The notes: generated by a model not told the origin, from the letters alone. Positions 24,683 to 33,745 are shown, counted from the stretch's first letter. The stretch is 64,000 bases of DNA from G963691835 sp963691835 (GCA_963691835.1 OY829383.1:930001-994000); one strand, 5' to 3'. Numbers and translations: made by a program.

Positions 24683-25336
24683 TCACGCTTGCTCTTTGTG
24701 CTCACTCGGCGCATGCACCAGCAAGAACGCGTCCACCGCCTCCTCCACCAACCGGTCTATGTCCGCAATTCCCCATGGGGAGCTTCCCGTGAAGATCATG
24801 GGCAGGAAGTGGGGCCCCGTGGACAAAACCATGAACTGAATGGCAGCCAGTTCCGGATCGGCAACCGACAGATCGCCCCTTTCCGTCGCCGCGCTCAGAT
24901 AGTCACGGACGGCGCAATGCATGGAACCGGGACCCTTCTCCCAGAAGCCCTGTCCCAGCTCAGAGTAAGCCTGCGGCGCCTTAATGACGGACCGCATGAT
25001 CGCCTGAACGCGTGGATCCGTAACTTTGTTGAGCGACATGCGCCCGGCGATGGTGAGGAACTCCCGCGGAGAGAGGCCCGTGTCCAGGTCCTCCAGATCG
25101 GTCTGATCCTCCCCGGCCGCGTTGCACATCTCCTTCATCACGTCCAGGAAGAGGGATTCCTTGTTGGGGAAGTGGCTGTAGACTGTCCGCTTGGACACGT
25201 TTGCCTCAGACGCGATCGCGTCCATCGACGTTTCCTCGAAGCCGGTGTCCAGGAACAGCTTCATGGCGGCCACCTCGATCTGGCGCCGTTTCGTCGGTTG
25301 AGACAGCTCAACAATTTTTTCCGTAGCCTCGGACAC
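24683..25336 (-). CDS. TetR/AcrR family transcriptional repressor
   Basis: This roughly 217-residue regulator has a TetR N-terminal helix-turn-helix, RRQIEVAAMKLFLDTGFEET then SMDAIASEANVSKRTVYSHF and PNKESLFLDVM. The C-terminal ligand-binding half is helical and includes ELGQGFWEKGPG. It is divergently transcribed from the RND-type export operon, the classic arrangement for a repressor of that operon. I prefer GTG 25336 as the start: the longer TTG form (25354) would overlap one of the two operator-like repeats and lacks a ribosome site. The ligand is presumably a lipid or toxic hydrophobic compound, an inference from its targets. Confidence 0.9.
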   Translation of the reverse strand: MSEATEKIVELSQPTKRRQIEVAAMKLFLDTGFEETSMDAIASEANVSKRTVYSHFPNKESLFLDVMKEMCNAAGEDQTDLEDLDTGLSPREFLTIAGRMSLNKVTDPRVQAIMRSVIKAPQAYSELGQGFWEKGPGSMHCAVRDYLSAATERGDLSVADPELAAIQFMVLSTGPHFLPMIFTGSSPWGIADIDRLVEEAVDAFLLVHAPSEHKEQA

Positions 25337-25350
25337 AGGTCTTGACGCTC

Positions 25351-25394
25351 CCAACTACACTACCCAGTTTACCTAAACTACACCGTACAGTTTA
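25351..25394. promoter_or_regulatory. Tandem TetR-type operator candidates between repressor and RND operon
   Basis: The sequence at 25374-25394 is a 21-base palindrome of the form TAAACTnnACnGTnnAGTTTA with perfect six-base arms, a typical TetR-family operator. A second copy (25351-25371) is offset by 23 bases. The 19-base cores at 25354-25372 and 25377-25395 match at 16 positions, but its left arm is degenerate. Between them GTTTACCTAAAC (25367-25378) forms a further inverted repeat. A separate perfect palindrome, TGTGATCACA, lies at 25409-25418. Binding here would block both divergent promoters. Confidence 0.6.
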
Positions 25395-25465
25395 CACATC
25401 ACAACACATGTGATCACAGGCCTACAAGTTCAACCTCGCCCACACGGGCCCCCAAGGAGGGTTGC

Positions 25466-27874
25466 ATGAGCGATACTAGCGGGACAGCCGTGAACGGCCA
25501 GTCCAACGGCAGCGGAAGTGATAAGTTTATCACCTCGTATGCGCACTGGGTCATCCGCTGGCGGTGGCCGATCGTCGTTCTTTCTATTCTTATGGCTCTC
25601 GCGGCGGCGTCCGGCGGGCAGTATCTCGGCTTCTCCACCAACTACCGGGTGTTCTTCAGCCCCGAGAACCCGCAGCTTCTCGAATTCGAATCCCTCCAGA
25701 AAATCTACATCAGGGAAGACAACATCTCCCTGGTCATTCGCCCGAACGACGGCGACATCTACAACCCTGACCTTCTCGAGAAGATCCAGGATCTGACCGA
25801 TAAGGCCTGGAAGACACCCTACGCGACCCGCGTCGACAGCATCACGAACTTCCAGAACAGCGTGGCCGAGGAAGACGATCTGATCGTCGACGACCTCGTG
25901 CCCGGCGGCTCGCCGTTGGATGCGGATGATCTCGCCCGTATCCAAGCCGCCGCGGAGGCGGAACCCCTCATCGTCGACCGGCTGATCGCACCTGACGGCA
26001 AGACAACGTCGGTCAACATCACCGTAACCCTGCCCATGGAGACAGAATTCGAAACGCCTGAGGCGATGGCCTATGTCGACCAGATCGCCAAGGAGTTTCA
26101 GGCCGCGAACCCGGACGTGCGACTCGCCGTGACGGGATCGGTTGCGTTGAACAACGCGTTCTCCGTATCGGCGCAAGGGGATATTCAGACGCTTATCCCC
26201 TTGATGTACGGCGTCCTTCTTGTGGTCATGGTCGTCCTGATCCGGTCTTTTGCCGGTACCTTCGCCACGCTCCTGGTGATCGCGTTTTCGGCGATGACGG
26301 CAATGGGGCTATCCGGATGGTTGGGCATCATGTTGACCCCACCGTCCGTGACCGCGCCGACGATCATCCTGACCCTTGCCATCGCGGACTCCATCCACGT
26401 CCTGGTGAGCATGGTGCACTTCATGCGCCGGGGCGCCAGTAAACGCGAGGCCCTGGTCGAGAGCTTGCGGATCAATTTCCAGCCGGTCTTTCTGACCAGC
26501 CTGACCACCGTGATCGGCTTCCTGAGCCTGAACTTCTCCGACGCTCCCCCCTTCCGGGATCTGGGCAACATCACTGCCATGGGCGTCGCGGCAGCCTGGT
26601 TCTACTCGATCCTGTTCCTGCCGGCGATCATGGCAATCCTGCCCATGCGGGTGAAAGTGGTCGAAGAGTCGAAGAGCCTCGCCATGGACCGGCTGGCGTC
26701 TTTCGTCATCGACCGACGCAAGCCGCTCCTGATCGGGATGCTCGGCATCGTCACGGTCCTGGCCGTCCTGATCCCGCGGATCGAACTGAACGACCAGTTC
26801 GTAAAGTACTTCGATGAGACCATTCAGTTCCGGCAGGACACGGATTTCGCGATGGAGCATCTGTCCGGGATCTATCAGGCGCAATGGTCCTTGCCCGCCC
26901 CGGGGTCCGGCGGCATCAGCGATCCGGACTACTTAGCCCAGGTCGGTGCCTTTACCGAGTGGCTCCGCGAACGGGATGCCGTGGTTCACGTTCAGACGAT
27001 CTCCGACATCTTCAAACGGCTGAACAAGAACATGCATGGGGACGACCCGGACTGGTACAAGCTGCCCGAGGAACGGAACCTCGCCGCTCAGTACCTGCTG
27101 CTGTTCGAGATGTCGCTGCCATACGGTCTGGATCTCAACAACCAGATCAACGTGGACAAGTCGGCCACCCGGATCGTTGCCACTTTGGAGAACCTTTCCA
27201 CGCAAGAGCTGCGGGTCTTGGACCGTGAGTCCTCCGAGTGGCTGGCGACCAATATGCCGTCCGCTAAAGGAACAAATGCGTCCGGCCCGTTCGTGATGTT
27301 CGCCTACATCTCCGAGCGGAACATCGAGACCATGCTGGTGGGCACCTTCGTCGCCTTCACGCTGATCTCATTGACGCTTGTCGTCGCGTTGCGAAGCGTC
27401 CGGCTCGGCCTGATCAGTCTGGTCCCCAACATGGTTCCTGCGCTGATGGCGTTCGGCATCTGGGCGATCGCTGTGGGCGAGGTCGGGTTGGCCTCTTCCG
27501 TGGTGACGGCAACCAGCCTCGGCATCATCGTGGATGCGACCGTGCACTTCCTCTCGAAGTACCGGCGCGCCCGTGTGGGTTACGGCTATGACTCTGTCGG
27601 CTCGGTCCGGTACGCCTTTGCCACGGTTGGAACGGCTTTGTGGGTGACCTCTGCCATCCTGATCGCCGGGTTCGCGGTGCTCTCACTTTCGACCTTCGCC
27701 ATCAATGCCACGATGGGACTGCTGACCGCCATCACACTGGGTATGGCGTTGCTGGTGGACTTCCTGCTGTTGCCGCCACTCCTTCTCGCTCTCGACAGCT
27801 CGTCCAACGACAGCGCTAAAGAGAGAGCGGACACATCCATCACCCCCACCCCCCAGACCCAAGGAGCAGACTGA
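25466..27874 (+). CDS. RND/MMPL-family exporter
   Basis: This 802-residue protein has the two-fold RND architecture: a first transmembrane helix (IVVLSILMALAAASGG, about residues 37-52), a large periplasmic loop, a cluster of helices from about residue 250, then a second loop and a second helix cluster. Motifs include the helix-4-like APTIILTLAIADSIHVLVSM and the matching SLGIIVDATVHFLSKYRRA. It belongs with the hydrophobe/MMPL exporters that move lipids or hopanoids, rather than with tripartite drug pumps, since no adaptor or TolC gene follows. The ATG at 25466 has a strong AAGGAGGG site. Its stop overlaps the next start by one base. TetR-type operators lie in the promoter region. Confidence 0.92.
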   Translation: MSDTSGTAVNGQSNGSGSDKFITSYAHWVIRWRWPIVVLSILMALAAASGGQYLGFSTNYRVFFSPENPQLLEFESLQKIYIREDNISLVIRPNDGDIYNPDLLEKIQDLTDKAWKTPYATRVDSITNFQNSVAEEDDLIVDDLVPGGSPLDADDLARIQAAAEAEPLIVDRLIAPDGKTTSVNITVTLPMETEFETPEAMAYVDQIAKEFQAANPDVRLAVTGSVALNNAFSVSAQGDIQTLIPLMYGVLLVVMVVLIRSFAGTFATLLVIAFSAMTAMGLSGWLGIMLTPPSVTAPTIILTLAIADSIHVLVSMVHFMRRGASKREALVESLRINFQPVFLTSLTTVIGFLSLNFSDAPPFRDLGNITAMGVAAAWFYSILFLPAIMAILPMRVKVVEESKSLAMDRLASFVIDRRKPLLIGMLGIVTVLAVLIPRIELNDQFVKYFDETIQFRQDTDFAMEHLSGIYQAQWSLPAPGSGGISDPDYLAQVGAFTEWLRERDAVVHVQTISDIFKRLNKNMHGDDPDWYKLPEERNLAAQYLLLFEMSLPYGLDLNNQINVDKSATRIVATLENLSTQELRVLDRESSEWLATNMPSAKGTNASGPFVMFAYISERNIETMLVGTFVAFTLISLTLVVALRSVRLGLISLVPNMVPALMAFGIWAIAVGEVGLASSVVTATSLGIIVDATVHFLSKYRRARVGYGYDSVGSVRYAFATVGTALWVTSAILIAGFAVLSLSTFAINATMGLLTAITLGMALLVDFLLLPPLLLALDSSSNDSAKERADTSITPTPQTQGAD

Positions 27875-28683
27875 TGCCAGTGCTTCGTAGACACCTCCTC
27901 GGCGCGGTGAGTGCGCTCGCGATCCTCACGGTCGCACCCGCCGCCAGCCTTGCCGAAACCCCAGAGGAAAAGGGCCGTGCGATCGCGGTTGAGAGCGACA
28001 AGCGGGACCTCGGATGGGGTGACAGCAAGGTCGGCCTGAACATGATCCTGAAGAACCGGGAAGGTCAGACCAGCGTCCGCGACCTCTCGATCCGCTCGCT
28101 CGAAGTGCCGGGCTCGGACGCGGGCGACAAAAGCATCACGCTCTTCTCAAAGCCGCGGGACATCGACGGCACCGCCTTTCTGTCGCACACAAAGATCCTT
28201 GATCCTGACGATCAATGGCTCTTCCTGCCGGCGCTAAAGCGGGTGAAGCGGATCTCCTCGAAAAACAAGTCGGGACCGTTCGTCGGCTCTGAATTCGCCT
28301 ACGAGGACCTCGTCAGCACGGAGGTCGAACGCTACGACTACAAATGGCTCCGGGACGAGGCCTGCGGCGATCTGGAGTGTTTCGTGATCGAGCGGACACC
28401 GCGATACGAGCATTCGGGCTACACCCGGCAGATCGTCTGGATGGACAAGGGTGAGTACCAGCCCAGGAAGCTCGAGTTCTACGACCGGAAGGAGTCTCTC
28501 CTGAAGACCCTGATGCTGACCGAGTACAAGCAGTATCTCGGCCAATACTGGCGGGCCCACAAGCTGGAGATGGAGAACCATCAGACGGGAAAATCCACGA
28601 CCCTGACGTTCACGGACTACGAGTTCGGGCTCGGCCTGAAAGACTCCGACTTCCGCAAGAACCGGTTGGCACGGCTTCGGTAA
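27874..28683 (+). CDS. Outer-membrane lipoprotein-sorting-like (LolA/LolB fold) periplasmic protein
   Basis: This 269-residue protein carries a signal peptide (RRHLLGAVSALAILTVAPAA, cleavage after SLAET region) and a mature domain with DSKVGLNMILKNREG, RDIDGTAFLSHTKILDPDD, WLFLPALKRVKRIS and RQIVWMDKGEYQPRKLEFYD. This is the pattern of the LolA-like outer-membrane lipoprotein-sorting family that accompanies MMPL/RND exporters. A lipid-shuttling role across the periplasm is likely from family and context. The start codon overlaps the RND stop (TGATG), and the beta-barrel gene starts three bases after its stop. Confidence 0.87.
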   Translation: MPVLRRHLLGAVSALAILTVAPAASLAETPEEKGRAIAVESDKRDLGWGDSKVGLNMILKNREGQTSVRDLSIRSLEVPGSDAGDKSITLFSKPRDIDGTAFLSHTKILDPDDQWLFLPALKRVKRISSKNKSGPFVGSEFAYEDLVSTEVERYDYKWLRDEACGDLECFVIERTPRYEHSGYTRQIVWMDKGEYQPRKLEFYDRKESLLKTLMLTEYKQYLGQYWRAHKLEMENHQTGKSTTLTFTDYEFGLGLKDSDFRKNRLARLR

Positions 28684-28685
28684 CG

Positions 28686-29900
28686 ATGCGCCAACTGACG
28701 CTGATCGCCGGCCTGGGGGCGTTTCTGCTCCCAGCCGGCGGTGCCTTGGCCGGCGAACTTGAGACCCGGCTGGATATGGGTCTTGAACTCAGGATCTTTC
28801 CCGAGAGCCCGGCCTTCGATGAGCAACGGTACTCGACCGTCTCCCCGGCGCCCTTCCTCGAAGGGGAGCTGTTCTATGAGACGGATGAAGGAAACGATCT
28901 CTTCAAGCTGAAGCCGTACGCCAAGCTGGACGCCCATGACGACAACCGGACCCATGTCGACCTGCGGGAGGCCAATTGGCTCCATATCGGCGAGAGCTAC
29001 GAGACCGTGGTCGGCATCGGCAAGGTGTTCTGGGGCGTAGCGGAGTCCCGGCATCTGGTCGACATCGTCAACCAGTCGGACACGGTCGAAGACCTCGACA
29101 ACGAGGACAAACTCGGCCAGCCGATGGCTCAACTTATCCTGCCGCAGGACATCGGGACGTTCGAAGCGTTCATCTTGCCGGGCTTCCGGGAACGGACCTT
29201 CCCGGATCAGGAGGCGCGGCTTCGCGGCAGTCTCAAGATCGCAGACGAGCCGACCTACGACGCCTCGAACGAAGAGTATCATGTGGACTTCGCCGTCCGG
29301 TTCTCCGGTGCGATCGGAGATTTCGACGTCGGCATTTCGCATTTCCACGGCACAAGCCGGGAGCCGCGTCTCTTGCCCTCGGTGGAGAGCGGCTCAAACG
29401 CGGTGGTTCTCCGCCCGCACTACGACCAGATCGACCAGACCGGGCTGGACGTGCAGTACACGACCGACGCCTGGCTTTGGAAACTCGAGGCGATCGGCCG
29501 GGGCGGGCACGGTGACTACTTCCCGGCCATGGTCGCCGGGTTTGAATACACCCTGTACCAGATCTACGAGAGCGATGCGGACTTGGGCCTTCTGGCCGAG
29601 TACCTGTACGACGGCCGCCAAGACAACGGCGACGCGCCGGGAACGCCCTTCCAGAACGACGTCTTCCTGGGCACACGCCTCGCCCTTAACGACGAACAGG
29701 ATACAAGCTTCCTGGCGGGTGCCATCGTCGACTTGGAGACCGCCTCGACCTTCGTCAGCTTCGAGGCGGAGCGACGGATCGGCGACACCATGAAGGTGGA
29801 GGTGGAAAGCCGGATTCCCACGAATATCGACGACGAAGATCTGTTCTTCGGCGTCCGGCGGGACAGCTTTCTGACGGTCCGGCTCACCCGCTTCTTCTGA
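28686..29900 (+). CDS. Predicted outer-membrane beta-barrel protein
   Basis: This 404-residue protein has a signal peptide (MRQLTLIAGLGAFLLPAGGA with an ALAG cleavage site) and a mature region of alternating polar and hydrophobic residues. It ends in LTRFF: a C-terminal phenylalanine is the recognition signal of outer-membrane barrels. Segments such as ETVVGIGKVFWGVAESRHLV resemble the DUF1302/alginate-export-like barrels seen with RND lipid exporters. It starts two bases after the LolA-like stop codon. I infer that it is the outer-membrane end of a three-protein export path with the two preceding genes. The substrate is unknown. Confidence 0.82.
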   Translation: MRQLTLIAGLGAFLLPAGGALAGELETRLDMGLELRIFPESPAFDEQRYSTVSPAPFLEGELFYETDEGNDLFKLKPYAKLDAHDDNRTHVDLREANWLHIGESYETVVGIGKVFWGVAESRHLVDIVNQSDTVEDLDNEDKLGQPMAQLILPQDIGTFEAFILPGFRERTFPDQEARLRGSLKIADEPTYDASNEEYHVDFAVRFSGAIGDFDVGISHFHGTSREPRLLPSVESGSNAVVLRPHYDQIDQTGLDVQYTTDAWLWKLEAIGRGGHGDYFPAMVAGFEYTLYQIYESDADLGLLAEYLYDGRQDNGDAPGTPFQNDVFLGTRLALNDEQDTSFLAGAIVDLETASTFVSFEAERRIGDTMKVEVESRIPTNIDDEDLFFGVRRDSFLTVRLTRFF

Positions 29901-29907
29901 ATGAAAA

Positions 29908-29929
29908 AGGGCCCGCCGAAGTGGGCCCT
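29908..29929. terminator. Intrinsic terminator between convergent genes
   Basis: AGGGCCC at 29908-29914 pairs with GGGCCCT at 29923-29929 around an eight-base loop. A run of five A residues precedes it, which becomes a U-tract for transcripts of the minus-strand hydrolase gene; on the plus strand the stem is followed by CCCTT. It sits eight bases after the barrel stop and 43 before the convergent hydrolase stop, and probably serves both directions. Confidence 0.65.
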
Positions 29930-29971
29930 CCCTTGCACGACCAAGCAGTCGCCCGGCCCCGTTTCACTTGC

Positions 29972-30958
29972 TCAGAGATAGAGCTGATAGCTCGCTGGCA
30001 CCCAACGGTAGCCGTCGCCGCCCTTCTCTACATAACCGACGGCCGGGAACGGCATGTGATAGCCGGTCGCCGGAATACGGTCGGCGGCAACCATGTCCAG
30101 AACCCGCTTGCGCGCGGCGGCGGCCTTCTCCTTGTCCATGTCGAAGCGGACGTGCCAGTCAGGACGCTGGAGCGATGCGACATAGTGGTTCGTCAGATCC
30201 GCCCACAACAGGATGCGGCTGCCTTCGCTCTCCACGTGATAGGCCATGTGGCCCGGCGTGTGGCCTGTCGCGTCAACGGCGGTGACACCGGTCACCACAT
30301 CCGCACCCGGCGAGAGGAAGGACATCTTCTCCGCCAACGGTATGACGTTCGACTGCACCAGCTTGCCGACCCGGGCCATGTTGCCTTCGGCCATCTCCTT
30401 CGGCGACCAGAAGTCGTACTCGGCCTGAGCGGTGACGTAGCGAGCATTCGGAAACAGCGGCTTGCCGTCTTCCATCAGACCGCCGATGTGATCCGGATGG
30501 AAGTGGGTCAGCACAACAATGTCGATCTGATCGGCGCTGTATCCGGCAGCGGCCAAAGTGGCGGCCAGTTTGCCTGCGTTCGGACGGCGGCCGGCACCAT
30601 TGCCCGCATCGAACATGATCAGCGCGGAGCCAGTGTTGATGATGACCGGGGTGAAGCCAATTTCCATCCGGGTGCCCGGAAGGAAATTCTCTTCAGCCAG
30701 CTTCTGGACATCCGCGGCCTCAACATTCTGGCCGAAGATCGGGTGCGGGCCGTCCAACTGGATCGCACCGTCGAGGATCGTGGTGACCTCGAAGTTGCCA
30801 AGCTTCACGCGGTGGTGGTTCGGGCGGGACACGCCGAGCATCGGCGCCGAAGCGGCCGCCGGTTGCGCGGTCGCCGACACGATCGCCGGTGCCGCAAGAG
30901 CAGCACCCGCCAGCACGAACGTATCGCGGCGGGAAAGCTTCTTGAGGGTATCAGTCAT
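29972..30958 (-). CDS. Tat-exported metallo-beta-lactamase-fold hydrolase
   Basis: This 328-residue protein begins with a twin-arginine leader, KKLSRRDTFVLAGAALAAPA, with an alanine-rich cleavage region near residue 35. The metal-binding motif LTHFHPDHIGG (HxHxDH) is intact, followed by ATGHTPGHMAYHVES and WADLTNHY. It resembles exported MBL-fold enzymes related to lactonases and methyl parathion hydrolase; the natural substrate could be a lactone, ester or phosphotriester. AGGAGG lies about ten bases before the ATG. It appears monocistronic, convergent with the RND operon, and is not obviously part of it. Confidence 0.88.
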   Translation of the reverse strand: MTDTLKKLSRRDTFVLAGAALAAPAIVSATAQPAAASAPMLGVSRPNHHRVKLGNFEVTTILDGAIQLDGPHPIFGQNVEAADVQKLAEENFLPGTRMEIGFTPVIINTGSALIMFDAGNGAGRRPNAGKLAATLAAAGYSADQIDIVVLTHFHPDHIGGLMEDGKPLFPNARYVTAQAEYDFWSPKEMAEGNMARVGKLVQSNVIPLAEKMSFLSPGADVVTGVTAVDATGHTPGHMAYHVESEGSRILLWADLTNHYVASLQRPDWHVRFDMDKEKAAAARKRVLDMVAADRIPATGYHMPFPAVGYVEKGGDGYRWVPASYQLYL

Positions 30959-31097
30959 GGCGCAGGGGCCTCCTAAAGACGATAGGTGCGTCCGAATTTA
31001 GGATCAGCAACGGCCCCGACCAGCCCTTGGGATGGCCTATTCACGCAAAGTTCGCGAAAGTTCCGCCATTCGGAACGGATCTGGCGACGGCGACGGC

Positions 31098-31754
31098 TTA
31101 GGCGGCCTTCTCTTCGGCGGCCAAAAGCGGCTCCAACTCGCGCGCCAACTGGCGGATTTCCATCACTGCCCTTGATTTGGGGTCCAGATCCATCGGCGTG
31201 GTGCCGTGATAGGACGCCTCCTGAAACACCGATCGGTCACGAATGCGGGAGGTCAGCGGATTAAGGCCAAGTTGCTCCAATTGGCGTTCCGTGTGCCGGA
31301 CGACGCTGGCCCGTTTGACCCGGTTGAGAACCGTCCGGAAGGCGATCGTCCGACGGGTCAGGCCCGACGCGCTTTCGACCACTTTCCGCATCTTCACCGC
31401 CTCGATCAGGCTCGCCTCATCGGACATCACCGGGATGAGCACCAGATCGGCCATCCCGACGGCATAGATCATCGCCTGGTTACCGAAACCGGCGGTATCC
31501 AAGATGACGATGTCCGCGTCTTCCATGAGTTCCGAGACCGTGCCGATCAGCTCGTGCTCATCCGACTGGGTCCGCAGCGGCAACTCGGTCAGCACACCGC
31601 CTTTCGAACACCAACGCGCCATAGCCTCGTTCGGGTCCGTATCCAGGATGGCAACTTTCTTGCCCTGGCTTTGCCAGTACCCGGCCAACGAGACTGAGAT
31701 CGTGGTTTTTCCCGTACCACCCTTACTCGTGGCGGTGACCAGCACCTTTGTCAT
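31098..31754 (-). CDS. ParA/VirC1-like P-loop ATPase
   Basis: This 218-residue protein is a stand-alone ParA-family ATPase. The deviant Walker A KGGTGKTT lies near residues 11-18, VAILDTDPNEAMARW follows, and a Walker B-like VILDTAGFGNQA comes later, then VLIPVMSDEASLIEAV. The resemblance is closer to VirC1 and orphan ParA proteins than to chromosomal ParA. No ParB gene or parS-like repeat was noticed nearby. Orphan ParA proteins position large complexes such as chemoreceptors, carboxysomes or flagella. I use ATG 31754 because an upstream extension to 31835 lacks similarity. It diverges from an exported-protein gene with which it may form a unit. Confidence 0.9.
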   Translation of the reverse strand: MTKVLVTATSKGGTGKTTISVSLAGYWQSQGKKVAILDTDPNEAMARWCSKGGVLTELPLRTQSDEHELIGTVSELMEDADIVILDTAGFGNQAMIYAVGMADLVLIPVMSDEASLIEAVKMRKVVESASGLTRRTIAFRTVLNRVKRASVVRHTERQLEQLGLNPLTSRIRDRSVFQEASYHGTTPMDLDPKSRAVMEIRQLARELEPLLAAEEKAA

Positions 31755-31923
31755 GGTCTCTCTCCTCGGTCTCTGGACCATTTGGGTAGTTTCAGTCCCA
31801 CCGTGCAAGAACGCAACGGTAGCACAACAATCCAATAATCCTTGCGAGTCGCGGGTTCTTCCGTTGATATGCCGCGCGCTAGTTTACGCCATGCCGACGC
31901 GACTCGGAACGGGGCCAACACAG

Positions 31924-32511
31924 ATGCGGATTTTCATCGCCGTCTTGATCACGGTCCTCTCGCTTGGGCTAACGGTGCCTTCGGGCTCGAGAGCCGGCAC
32001 GATCGGGGATGCGGTAAGCGGCCTCGGCGCCTGGATCTCCGATGTGGAAGCATCGGTGGCCGGATGGTTCGAGCGGACGTGGACATCGGTCACGACGATC
32101 GCCGCCGACAGCGATGATCTTGCGCTGGAGCGTCTCAAGCTCCTGGCGACAGAGCGCCCCGGACTGCTGGGCGAGCTGTCCGAGAAAACAGGCTGGACCT
32201 TGGTCTCTTATACGGTTGAGGACGCGGAAGATCCGCGGGACTCAATCGTCCGGCTCCGTTTCGAAAGTGCCGGTTCGCCGGACGATGCCGACAGGGCAAC
32301 GATTCTGCGCTCCTCAATGGCCACGTCATCGGACGGCCCTTCGGCGGATCTGCTGCTGATGCGTGTCCTGCTCGATGCGACTGTCCGGCGTGATGCGGGC
32401 TCGGTGGACGGATATCGCCTGACAGGCGTGGAGATCGAGCTTTCGGACGAACTCTCCAAGCGTCTGATTCACACGATGAACGCCGCCACGACCCCGGAAC
32501 AGAGCCAGTAG
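31924..32511 (+). CDS. Exported protein of unknown function with VSG-ISD-GW motif
   Basis: This 195-residue protein has a signal peptide (MRIFIAVLITVLSLGLTVPS, cleavage near SRAG). Just after it comes VSGLGAWISDVEASVAGWF, which closely resembles VSGIAAYISDSASLVGGWM in the exported protein at 33746-34048. The rest is an acidic domain of about 120 residues (from ERLKLLATERPGLLGELSEK) that I do not recognise. An in-frame ATG at 31891 is possible, but ATG 31924 gives a cleaner signal peptide. It diverges from the ParA-like gene and converges on the DUF4239 gene, with two bases between the stops. Confidence 0.75.
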   Translation: MRIFIAVLITVLSLGLTVPSGSRAGTIGDAVSGLGAWISDVEASVAGWFERTWTSVTTIAADSDDLALERLKLLATERPGLLGELSEKTGWTLVSYTVEDAEDPRDSIVRLRFESAGSPDDADRATILRSSMATSSDGPSADLLLMRVLLDATVRRDAGSVDGYRLTGVEIELSDELSKRLIHTMNAATTPEQSQ

Positions 32512-32513
32512 CG

Positions 32514-33305
32514 CTATTGAGAGAGTTCCAGGAACGGTCTTGGCGATACCGCGGTCTCACCCACGAACGGGTAGGCCAGTTTCACGATCACCAAGAGATA
32601 GAGCATCAGAAACGCGGTGATCATGGCTGACAACACGGTCAGCGTCACAAGGTTCGGCGTGCCGTAGAACCAAGGCAGCACCAGCGCGACCAACGTGCCC
32701 GTGAGCGTCAATGCCCAAACGAGACTGACCAGCGACCGGGAGATCGTCGTCAGCCTGAGTTGCCGGTAGTTCGTAACATCCCGCAACCAGTCGACGGTGT
32801 TCTGCTGGACCATCTGCTGTCTGTTGTTCAACGGCTCGATCAGGATGAAGGCGGCGATCATCTCATCCAGCCGCAAATCCGCCTCGAAGCTCGGAATCCC
32901 GAACGTCATGGTCCGCCATTCCTTCTCCGCGACGGCCCGGCTGTAACGCTCCAGCGCAAGCTTCATCTGCGACCGCTGTTCCAATTGACTGGGATCGTCG
33001 TAAACCTGCAACGCGCTCTTGAGCGAGCGCAGCGTTGACGCTTCGACCTGCACGTTGTCGCGGGCGGCGGTGTAGTGGTCGTAGGCGCCGATCAGCGCCA
33101 GAGCCAGTGTGACCGCGTAAACCTCACCGACGAAGCTCAACTTGCCGCCGACGATCATGTTGTTGTCTTCGAGCGCCGCCGGCAACGCGACGCGGTTCAT
33201 CACGTAAATCCCGATCAACGTGAACAGAACGCCACCGCCGACGATGACGATCAATGCCGCCTCAATCGGCAGACCGGCCAACCAAATGCCCAGGTCTTGG
33301 GTCAT
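32514..33305 (-). CDS. DUF4239 (bestrophin-like) membrane protein
   Basis: This 263-residue protein has two N-terminal hydrophobic segments (AALIVIVGGGVLFTLIGIYV and FVGEVYAVTLALALIGAYDHY), a long helical soluble part (about residues 85-195), and two C-terminal transmembrane segments ending LLVIVKLAYPF. It matches the pattern of DUF4239 proteins, which are distantly related to bestrophin-type channels. Whether it conducts ions is unknown. It lies in the cluster with the ParA-like ATPase and the two motif-sharing exported proteins. Confidence 0.75.
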   Translation of the reverse strand: MTQDLGIWLAGLPIEAALIVIVGGGVLFTLIGIYVMNRVALPAALEDNNMIVGGKLSFVGEVYAVTLALALIGAYDHYTAARDNVQVEASTLRSLKSALQVYDDPSQLEQRSQMKLALERYSRAVAEKEWRTMTFGIPSFEADLRLDEMIAAFILIEPLNNRQQMVQQNTVDWLRDVTNYRQLRLTTISRSLVSLVWALTLTGTLVALVLPWFYGTPNLVTLTVLSAMITAFLMLYLLVIVKLAYPFVGETAVSPRPFLELSQ

Positions 33306-33439
33306 ATGTCTTTCCCGTCCTTCCCCCAGACAGCACGAGCTGTCATGCGTCGATCACGGCTAACCGGCCCGTAGGCCGTCTCCGACATATCAGGAATTCT
33401 ATGGGCTTGGCGAGATCTACTGCCGGTCGCATCATGCGA

Positions 33440-33733
33440 TCAGAAGCGTCCGAACCCCTCCATGGAGACCGGCGTCGCACGCAACTCGCTCATATGACTC
33501 TGCATATCCGAGCGGCGCTGCTGAAGAACCGTAAGTTTTGCGCGCATCTGCCGGTGCGCAAGATAGGGAAAGGTCGGCATCGACCTTATCCGGTCCAATC
33601 GGGCGGAAAGAGCGGTGATCTCACCTTCCAGCGATCGGAGATCCGCAGAGAGCGCCCGGAGTTCCTCCGGTTCCGCCGGCATTGGCTCAGCCTCGACCAG
33701 AACGGTGGAGGTTGTACCCGCCTCCCCGGTCAC
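33440..33733 (-). CDS. Small coiled-coil protein (97 aa), function unknown
   Basis: This short protein starts at GTG 33733 with an acidic, proline-containing leader (AEPMPAEPEELRALSADLRS) and continues as a heptad-like helix, LEGEITALSARLDRI, then LTVLQQRRSDMQSHMSELRA. No signal peptide or known domain is seen. It follows the heptapeptide-repeat exported protein after 12 bases, so the two are very likely co-transcribed. The ribosome site is weak; an internal ATG 51 bases in is an alternative start. Its job may be to oligomerise or bind the neighbour, which is inference. Confidence 0.6.
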   Translation of the reverse strand: MTGEAGTTSTVLVEAEPMPAEPEELRALSADLRSLEGEITALSARLDRIRSMPTFPYLAHRQMRAKLTVLQQRRSDMQSHMSELRATPVSMEGFGRF

Positions 33734-33745
33734 ACCGTCGGCGAT

